64,000 nucleotides of DNA from RH-AL1 sp964244495 (GTDB lineage: Bacteria > Pseudomonadota > Alphaproteobacteria > Rhizobiales > Beijerinckiaceae): contig CAXTIU010000003.1 in NCBI GenBank assembly GCA_964244495.1, positions 186,001 through 250,000 of the forward strand. Direction: 5' to 3'. Position numbers and translations under genes: made by a program. The notes under the pieces are model-generated. The model was given only the letters and a program-made list of their open reading frames with translations, was not told the DNA's origin and searched no databases. Below are positions 58,243 to 64,000 of the stretch, in pieces; the first letter of the stretch is position 1, and each line of letters begins with the position of its first letter.

Positions 58243-61200
58243 ATGCGCTTCTCGCACTTCTTCATCGACCGGCCGATCTTCGCCGTCGTCGTCAGCCTGT
58301 TCGTGACGATCGTCGGCGCCGTCGCCTACCTGACCCTGCCGATCGCGCAGTACCCGGAGATCGCGCCCCCGACCATCCAGATCACCGCGAGCTATCCCGG
58401 CGCGTCGGCCGCCATCGTCGGCCAGACCGTCGCCACGCCGCTGGAGCAGCAGATCAACGGCGTCGAGAACATGCTGTACTTCTCCAGCCAGTCGACCGGC
58501 GACGGCAACCTCCTCATCACCGTCACCTTCAAGCTCGGCACCAACCTCGACACGGCGCAGGTGCTGACCCAGAACCGCGTGGCGATCGCCACGCCGCGGC
58601 TGCCCGACACCGTGCAGCGCCTCGGCGTCACGGTGAAGAAGGCCTCGCCCGACCTGTTGATGGTGATCCACCTCCTGTCGCCGGACGGTTCGCGCGACCA
58701 GATCTACATGTCCAACTACGCCACGCTGCACCTGCGCGACGCGCTCCTGCGATCCGACGGCGTCGGCGACGCGACGGTGTTCGGCGGGCAGGACTACGCC
58801 ATGCGCGTCTGGCTCGATCCCGACAAGGCGGCCGGGCGCAACCTGACCGCCGGCGACATCGTCGCGGCGCTGCAGGCGCAGAACGTCCAGGTTTCGGCCG
58901 GCGTCCTCAACCAGCCGCCGGTCGCCTCGCCCGGCGCCTTCCAGCTCAACATCAAGACGCTGGGGCGCCTCACCGACCCTTCGCAATTCAACGACATCAT
59001 CATCAAGGCGGACGCGTCGGGGCACGTCACCCGCGTCCGGGACATCGGCTGGGTGGAGGTCGGCGGCCTGAGCTACGGCGCCAACGGCTACCTCGACCGG
59101 GGCGCCGCCATCCCCATCATCATCTACCAGCAGCCGGGCTCCAACGCTCTCGCCACCGCGGAGAACGTCAAGGCGACCATGAGCCGGCTCGCCGCGCAGT
59201 TCCCGCAGGGCCTGAAGTACGACATCGTCTACGACACCACGATCTTCATCGCGCAGTCCGTGCGCGAGGTGCTGCGCACGATCCTCGAGGCGGTCGGGCT
59301 GGTCGTGGTGGTCGTCATCGTCTTCCTGCAGACGTGGCGGGCGTCGATCATCCCCATCGTCGCGATCCCCATCTCGCTGCTCGGCACCTTCACCGTGCTC
59401 GCGGCGGTGGGCATCTCCCTCAACAACCTGTCGCTGTTCGGCCTCGTGCTGGCGGTCGGCATCGTGGTCGACGACGCGATCGTGGTGGTGGAGAACGTCG
59501 AGCGCAACCTGCAGATGGGCTACAACCCGACCGAGGCGGCGCACCGCACGATGGACGAGGTCGGCGGCGCGCTGATCGCCATCGCCCTGACGCTCTGCGC
59601 GGTGTTCGTGCCCTCCGCCTTCATCTCCGGCATCTCGGGGCAGTTCTTCCGCCAGTTCGCGGTGACGATCGCCGCCTCCACCGTGGTCTCCGCCTTCGTC
59701 TCGCTGACGCTGAGCCCGGCGCTCTGCGCGGTGCTGTTCAAGCCGCACGAGGGTCCCCACGTCGAGGGGATGCCGCCCAAGCGCGTGCCGCTGCTGGCGC
59801 GGCCGATCGTCGGCTTCTTCGCCCTCTTCAACGCCGGCTTCAGCCGGGCATCCGACGCCTACGGGCGGATGGCCGCCACCCTCGTGCGCCTCGCCGCGCT
59901 CACGCTGCTGATCTACGCCGGCTTCATCGGCCTGACCGGCGTGCAGTTCGCCCGCGCCCCGACCGGCTTCATCCCGGACCAGGACCTCGGCTACCTCATC
60001 ACCGTCGTCACCCTGCCGCCCGGCGCCTCGCTGGCGCGCACCGACGCGGTGATCCGGCGGGCCAGCGACGAGCTGCTGAAGGTGCCGGGCGTCGCCCATA
60101 CCGTCGCCTTCGCCGGCTTCGACGGCGCCACCTTCACCAACGCGTCCAACGCCGGCGCCATCTTCACGCCGCTCGAACCCTTCGAGGAGCGGGCGGCGAA
60201 GGGCCTCACCGTGCCGGCGATCCTGGGCGCCATGCGCAAGCGGCTGTCCGGCATCCAGGACGCCTTCATCATCACCATCCCGCCGCCCCCCGTGCCCGGC
60301 CTGGGCACCGCCGGCGGCTTCAAGATGATGCTGGAGGACCAGAACAACCTCGGCCCCAACGCCCTGCAGGCGGCGGCCTACGACCTCATCGGCCAGGCCC
60401 GCCAAGTGCCCGGCATGGGGCAGCTGTTCACGCCCTTCTCGACCGGCACGCCGACGATCTACGCCGACATCGACCGCCAGAAGGCGGAGATGCTGGGCGT
60501 GACGCCCGCCAAGGTGTTCGAGGCGATGCAGGTTTATCTCGGCTCGCAGTACATCAACGACTTCAACTTCCTCGGCCGCACCTACGAGGTGCTGGCGCAG
60601 GCCGACGGCCGCTTCCGCAACACCATCGAGGACGTGGCGCACCTGAAGACGCGCAACGCCGCCGGCGCGATGGTGCCGATCGGCTCCGTCGCTCAGTTCC
60701 ACCGCACCTCGGACCCGTACCGGGTGCCGCGCTACAACCTGTTCCCCGCCGCCGAGGTGCAGGGCGGCGTGGCGCCGGGCTTCGCCTCGTCCTACGGGCT
60801 CCAGGTGATGGCGCAGCTCGCCGCGCAGCGCCTGCCGGCCGGCATGGGCTACGAGTGGACGGACCTCGCCTACCAGGAGACCACCACCAAGAACACCACG
60901 CTGCTGATCTTCGCCGCGTCCGTGTTCTTCGTCTTCCTCGTGCTGTCGGCGCAGTACGAGAGCTGGACGCTGCCGCTCTCCGTCGTGCTGATCGTGCCGA
61001 TGTGCCTGCTGGCGGCGGTGACCGGGCTGATGCAGCGGGGCATGAACATCGACATCCTCGCGCAGATCGGCTTCATCGTGCTGGTCGGCCTGGCCGCCAA
61101 GAACGCGATCCTGATCGTCGAGTTCGCGCGCCAGGCGGAGCAGCGCGGCGCGACACCGGCGCAAGCGGCGGTGGAGGCGGCGCGCACCCGGCTGCGGCCG

Positions 61201-61440
61201 ATCCTGATGACGTCGTTCGCCTTCATCCTGGGCGTGATCCCGCTGCTGATCGCCACCGGCGCCGGCGCGGAGATGCGGCAAACGCTCGGCACCACCGTGT
61301 TCTTCGGCATGGTCGGCGTGACCGGCTTCGGGTTGGTCTTCACCCCGGTGTTTTACGTGGTGGTGCAGCGGCTGTTCGGGCGGCGGAAGCCGGTGCAGGG
61401 CACCCTGCCGCAGGGCGCGCCGCACGCGACGCCGTCGTAG
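58243..61440 (+). CDS. RND multidrug efflux permease (HAE1 family)
   Basis: 1065 residues, typical AcrB/MexB size. Starts MRFSHFFIDRPIFAVVVSLF (helix 1) and has 12 helices with two large periplasmic loops. The proton-relay Asp pair is seen in 'GLVLAVGIVVDDAIVVVENVERN' (about 404-426) and the relay Lys in 'GFIVLVGLAAKNAILIVEFARQAE' (about 950). 'FIPDQDLGYLITVVTLPPGASLART' (in parts) is the porter-domain signature. A drug/proton antiporter of the inner membrane; substrates unknown. Expression is probably controlled by the upstream TetR through the operator at 56931-56942. Confidence 0.96.
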   Translation: MRFSHFFIDRPIFAVVVSLFVTIVGAVAYLTLPIAQYPEIAPPTIQITASYPGASAAIVGQTVATPLEQQINGVENMLYFSSQSTGDGNLLITVTFKLGTNLDTAQVLTQNRVAIATPRLPDTVQRLGVTVKKASPDLLMVIHLLSPDGSRDQIYMSNYATLHLRDALLRSDGVGDATVFGGQDYAMRVWLDPDKAAGRNLTAGDIVAALQAQNVQVSAGVLNQPPVASPGAFQLNIKTLGRLTDPSQFNDIIIKADASGHVTRVRDIGWVEVGGLSYGANGYLDRGAAIPIIIYQQPGSNALATAENVKATMSRLAAQFPQGLKYDIVYDTTIFIAQSVREVLRTILEAVGLVVVVVIVFLQTWRASIIPIVAIPISLLGTFTVLAAVGISLNNLSLFGLVLAVGIVVDDAIVVVENVERNLQMGYNPTEAAHRTMDEVGGALIAIALTLCAVFVPSAFISGISGQFFRQFAVTIAASTVVSAFVSLTLSPALCAVLFKPHEGPHVEGMPPKRVPLLARPIVGFFALFNAGFSRASDAYGRMAATLVRLAALTLLIYAGFIGLTGVQFARAPTGFIPDQDLGYLITVVTLPPGASLARTDAVIRRASDELLKVPGVAHTVAFAGFDGATFTNASNAGAIFTPLEPFEERAAKGLTVPAILGAMRKRLSGIQDAFIITIPPPPVPGLGTAGGFKMMLEDQNNLGPNALQAAAYDLIGQARQVPGMGQLFTPFSTGTPTIYADIDRQKAEMLGVTPAKVFEAMQVYLGSQYINDFNFLGRTYEVLAQADGRFRNTIEDVAHLKTRNAAGAMVPIGSVAQFHRTSDPYRVPRYNLFPAAEVQGGVAPGFASSYGLQVMAQLAAQRLPAGMGYEWTDLAYQETTTKNTTLLIFAASVFFVFLVLSAQYESWTLPLSVVLIVPMCLLAAVTGLMQRGMNIDILAQIGFIVLVGLAAKNAILIVEFARQAEQRGATPAQAAVEAARTRLRPILMTSFAFILGVIPLLIATGAGAEMRQTLGTTVFFGMVGVTGFGLVFTPVFYVVVQRLFGRRKPVQGTLPQGAPHATPS

Positions 61441-61590
61441 CAGGGCTCAAAGCCGAAGGCGGTCCCGGTCGACGACCGCGGTCTCGACATCATTCCGCGT
61501 TGGCGGACACCGGTTCCGGATCTTCGCTCCCGCCGCGTCGGGAATGACGGAAATGGTGGCCGCACCGCGTCCGTGACGTGGTGCGGCGTT

Positions 61591-62310
61591 CTAGCTCCGC
61601 ACGGCCGCCGCCACCCGCACCGCGACCGGCCCGGCCATGCCGCGACCCTCGCGGTGCGCGCCGAGCCTGTCCCGCTCGTCCGTCGGGGAGGTCTTGGCCA
61701 GCGTCGCCGCCAGCTGCGCGTCGAGCGGCTGGCCGGGGTCCCACACCGCCGCCACCGCGCCGATCTTGACCATGTGGTCGAGGCCCGGCGCGAAGACCGC
61801 CGTTTCCTTCGACAGCTCGCGCAGCTTCGCCTCCGGCAGCTTGGTCACCCGCGCCATGGAAGGCAGGTCCATCACCACCGGCTCGGCGCCGGGCAGGGCG
61901 ACGAGCACGTCGGTGGCGAGCGCGGTGGCGAGGAACGCGCCGGCCGCCGCTTGGCCGTACTCCAGCCCGACGGTGCGGTGGCCCTCGCGGCTCGCCAGCA
62001 GCAGGCACTTGGCGAGGTGGGCGAGGTACTCGTTGAGGCCGAGCCGCTCGTCGCGCTGCGCCATGCGCTGGCCCTGCGTGTCGACGAGCACCAGGATCGG
62101 CGTGTCGCCGCCCCCCGCCACCACGTCGAGCACGTGGCGCGCCAGCGGGATCACGCCGTCGACGCCGAGCGGCTCGCCGTTCGCGACGCCCACCACCGCG
62201 ATGAGGCCGCCCTCCCTCAGCGGACCGGCGCCGGTGATGAGCCCGTCGTCGCTCACGCTCACGTCGTGGCCGGAGGGGAAGAGCGAGCGCAGCACCTCAT
62301 CGAGCGACAT
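61591..62310 (-). CDS. mdcE: Malonate decarboxylase gamma subunit MdcE
   Basis: 239 residues, crotonase-like carboxyltransferase fold. 'PILVLVDTQGQRMAQRDERLGLNEYLAHLAKC' (in parts: LVDTQGQRMAQRDERLG) and 'AAAGAFLATALATDVLVALPGAEPVVMDLPSMARVTKL' (in parts: MDLPSMARVTKLP) match MdcE. With MdcD it decarboxylates malonyl bound to the MdcC carrier. Its ATG (62310) overlaps the mdcD stop by 14 bp, and it is the last gene of the transcript: the RND genes on the other strand follow. Confidence 0.92.
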   Translation of the reverse strand: MSLDEVLRSLFPSGHDVSVSDDGLITGAGPLREGGLIAVVGVANGEPLGVDGVIPLARHVLDVVAGGGDTPILVLVDTQGQRMAQRDERLGLNEYLAHLAKCLLLASREGHRTVGLEYGQAAAGAFLATALATDVLVALPGAEPVVMDLPSMARVTKLPEAKLRELSKETAVFAPGLDHMVKIGAVAAVWDPGQPLDAQLAATLAKTSPTDERDRLGAHREGRGMAGPVAVRVAAAVRS

Positions 62311-63235
62311 GGTTGGCCTCCCCGATCGCGTCGGCGACCGCCGTGAAATCCTCGTCGCCCATGTCCTTGATCGCGCCGGGGTCGTTCACCCCCAGCGCCG
62401 CCCACATGGCGGGCGCGTCGTCGCAGCGACCGAGACGGTCGAGGCGGCGGGCGAGCCGCTCGTGCTCGGCGCGCAGCGCGGCGAGGTCGAAGGCCGGCAC
62501 GCGCTCCAGCACGGCGAGCGTGGCGGCGCGGAAGCCCTCCATCGTGTCGCGCGCGAAGGCGTCGGCGCCGCCGAGCAGGCGGCGGGTCTTGCCGCCGTCC
62601 GTGCTCCACACCAGCGCCTTGTCGGCGGAGTCGAACTCCTCCACGCCCTTGTTGGTCTCGATCACCTCCGGGCCGGTGACGCCGGTGCGGCCGGCTTCCG
62701 AGATCACGATGCGCGAGCAGGTCGCGGCGGTCAGCCCGGCGCCGCCGAACGCGCCGGACCGCCCGCCGACCAGCGCCACGACGGCGACGCCGGCGGCCCG
62801 CGCCTCCGCGATGGCCCGCATCACCTCCGCCACGGCCAGTTCGCCGGCGTTGGCCTCCTGGAGGCGCACGCCGCCGCTGTCGAGCAGCAGCAGCACCATG
62901 CGGGGCAGGCCCGCGTCGTCGCGCGCGGCGCGCAGCAGGCCGACGATCTTGGCGCCTGACACCTCGCCGAAGGTGCCGCCCATGAACTGACCCTCCTGCG
63001 CGGCGACGAGCACGGGTCGGCCGGCGAGGGCGCCCCGGCCGACCACGACGCCGTCGTCGAAGGCGGTGGGCAGGTCGAACAGGTGGAGGTGCGGGCTCAC
63101 CACCCGCTCGGCCGGGCGCAGCGCCTCCGTGAAGCTGCCGGGGTCGAGCAGTCCGGCGAGCCGCTGGCGCGCCGTCGCCTGGAACCAGCTCGCCCGGTCG
63201 TCGCTCGCCGTCTGGTGGGCCGCCCGCTCGGTCAT
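62297..63235 (-). CDS. mdcD: Malonate decarboxylase beta subunit MdcD
   Basis: 312 residues from the ATG at 63235 (MTERAAHQTASDDRASWFQA). The biotin-independent decarboxylase signature is 'GVVVGRGALAGRPVLVAAQEGQFMGGTFGEVSGAKIVGLL' (in parts: GQFMGGTFGEVSG), plus 'LLLLDSGGVRLQEANAGELAVAEVM' (in parts: LLDSGGVRLQEANAGE). It forms the carboxyltransferase-like active site with MdcE. Overlaps mdcC by 4 bp (ATGA). Confidence 0.93.
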   Translation of the reverse strand: MTERAAHQTASDDRASWFQATARQRLAGLLDPGSFTEALRPAERVVSPHLHLFDLPTAFDDGVVVGRGALAGRPVLVAAQEGQFMGGTFGEVSGAKIVGLLRAARDDAGLPRMVLLLLDSGGVRLQEANAGELAVAEVMRAIAEARAAGVAVVALVGGRSGAFGGAGLTAATCSRIVISEAGRTGVTGPEVIETNKGVEEFDSADKALVWSTDGGKTRRLLGGADAFARDTMEGFRAATLAVLERVPAFDLAALRAEHERLARRLDRLGRCDDAPAMWAALGVNDPGAIKDMGDEDFTAVADAIGEANHVAR

Positions 63236-63543
63236 GCCGCCGCCATCAGGGCGGTGCCCTGCATCAGCCGCAGGAACACCGTGTCCGGCCGCGCGCCGCC
63301 GTCGTTGATCGAGATGCGCAGCCCGCCCGGCGCCGATCGCTCGACGAAGTCCCGCACCACCGCCTCCCACACCTCCCCGTAGCCCTTCACGGCGGTGGCG
63401 ATCGCCACCTCGCAGGCGGTGCCCTCCAGCACGCGCTCCAGCAGCACCTCGAGGTTGCCCGAGGCGACGACGCCGATGATCGCCTCCGCCCGCTCGCCCC
63501 CGAGCCGGCTCTTCGCCTGGTGTTTGAAGGTCAGGGTTTCCAC
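63232..63543 (-). CDS. mdcC: Malonate decarboxylase acyl carrier subunit MdcC
   Basis: 103 residues, the size of MdcC. 'METLTFKHQAKSRLGGERAEAIIGVVASGNLEVLLER' (in parts: GVVASGNLEVLLE) includes the conserved Gly-Val-Val-Ala-Ser-Gly-Asn-Leu-Glu motif; the Ser of VASGNLE is the attachment site of the phosphoribosyl-dephospho-CoA arm. Same-strand between mdcA (25 bp) and mdcD. Confidence 0.92.
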   Translation of the reverse strand: METLTFKHQAKSRLGGERAEAIIGVVASGNLEVLLERVLEGTACEVAIATAVKGYGEVWEAVVRDFVERSAPGGLRISINDGGARPDTVFLRLMQGTALMAAA

Positions 63544-63568
63544 AGGTGCGCTCCTACCAGGTCCGGTA

Positions 63569-64000
63569 TCACCAGTTACGGTACTTCTTGGGCGGGTCGT
63601 ACAGGTTGCCCGACCAGCGCATCAGGTCCTGCACCGAGCGGGCGGCGAGCAGGCTCCGGTGCGCGTCGAGCGGGTTGAGGCCGAGGTCCTCCGGCCGCTG
63701 GATGACGCGACGCTCCCGCAGGCGCTCGACCATCGCGCGGTCCCGCGCGCGGCCGACGTCGGTGTAGCCGGCGATGCCCCGGATCGCCTGCTCGCGCTCG
63801 GCGCCGGTGCGGCACAGCAGCAGGTTGGCGATGCCCTCCTCGCTGACGATGTGGGTGACGTCGTCGCCGTAGATCATCACCGGCGCCAGCTCGAGGTGCA
63901 GCTTCTCCGCGAGGTTCAGGCTGTCGAGCCTCTCGACGAAGGTCGGCGCCATCTTGTCGCCGAAGGTTTCCACCATCTGCACCACCAGCTTGCGGCCGCG
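63569..64000 (-). CDS. mdcA: Malonate decarboxylase alpha subunit MdcA, C-terminal part
   Basis: The frame runs off the window edge; the visible ~143 codons end 'LYDPPKKYRNW', a terminus typical of MdcA. 'APVMIYGDDVTHIVSEEGIANLLLCRTGAEREQAIRGIAGYTDVG' (in parts: DDVTHIVSEEGIANLL, IRGIAGYTDVG) fits the acyl-carrier-protein malonyl transferase of this complex. It moves malonyl onto the MdcC arm, releasing acetate. mdcB, G and H, needed to make and attach the prosthetic group, are not between A and C nor after E, so they must lie elsewhere. Confidence 0.92.
   Translation of the reverse strand, partial: RGRKLVVQMVETFGDKMAPTFVERLDSLNLAEKLHLELAPVMIYGDDVTHIVSEEGIANLLLCRTGAEREQAIRGIAGYTDVGRARDRAMVERLRERRVIQRPEDLGLNPLDAHRSLLAARSVQDLMRWSGNLYDPPKKYRNW

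Noticed and set aside
57211..61425. Very long open frame of 1404 codons on the minus strand
   Set aside because: It lies exactly antisense to the RND adaptor and pump genes and is rich in Arg, Gly, Ala, His; a third-position GC artefact.

Overview
This is a GC-rich, densely coded bacterial chromosome segment. Its gene content points to an alphaproteobacterium of the order Hyphomicrobiales (Rhizobiales): a MucR/Ros-type regulator, an IalB-like protein, DUF6894 and DUF4170 proteins, a HemJ-type protoporphyrinogen oxidase, several ErfK/YkuD L,D-transpeptidases and a Caulobacter-style origin neighbourhood. I cannot name the genus.

Layout. (1) 1-3.3 kb: the 3' end of parB, a cupin protein, then hisF-hisE and coaA. 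(2) 3.8-10.9 kb: a selenium island with selC (tRNA-Sec, anticodon TCA), selA, an OhrR-like MarR regulator, a small secreted protein, a PhnCDE-like ABC importer with a double permease, and divergent selD. selB is not in the window. (3) 10.9-15.8 kb: a minus-strand run with an SDR, a TerB-like protein, two L,D-transpeptidases, a methyltransferase and cytochrome b561. (4) 16.0-20.1 kb: tolQRAB, without pal behind tolB. (5) 20.4-27.6 kb: ialB-like gene, a TetR/aldo-keto reductase divergon with a clear operator, acsA with a textbook terminator, a third L,D-transpeptidase, DUF4170 and leuD. (6) 27.7-39.9 kb: the replication-origin neighbourhood, smr-mltA-timA / fxsA-secB-kup, then dnaQ-coaE-aroE-maf-ppsR, a candidate chromosomal oriC, and hemE-hemJ. 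The origin gap carries an exact TTAA-N7-TTAA CtrA box, two near-consensus DnaA boxes and an AT-rich tract, at the same place as the Caulobacter origin. (7) 40-50.4 kb: DUF6894, infC, a zinc alcohol dehydrogenase, recQ preceded by a HAD phosphatase, a lone DNA methyltransferase, an amidohydrolase, a cupin and a second aldo-keto reductase. (8) 50.4-56 kb: yggS, a fourth L,D-transpeptidase, an OmpR-type regulator, a cyclic-nucleotide-binding protein, a MucR-like protein and glutaminase. (9) 56-61.4 kb: a TetR-controlled RND efflux operon. (10) 61.6 kb to the end: malonate decarboxylase genes mdcE, D, C and the end of mdcA on the minus strand.

Most striking observations. The recQ leader is a perfect 14-bp tandem array in which each copy encodes a five-codon mini-ORF whose TGA overlaps the next ATG, so that a chain of four stop-start junctions delivers ribosomes to recQ. 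The selenium island places a phosphonate-type importer between selA and selD, suggesting uptake of a selenium oxyanion. The origin candidate and two regulator/operator pairs (TetR-AKR and TetR-RND) are also directly readable from the sequence. All functions are inferred from sequence features and remembered family knowledge; no database search was run.
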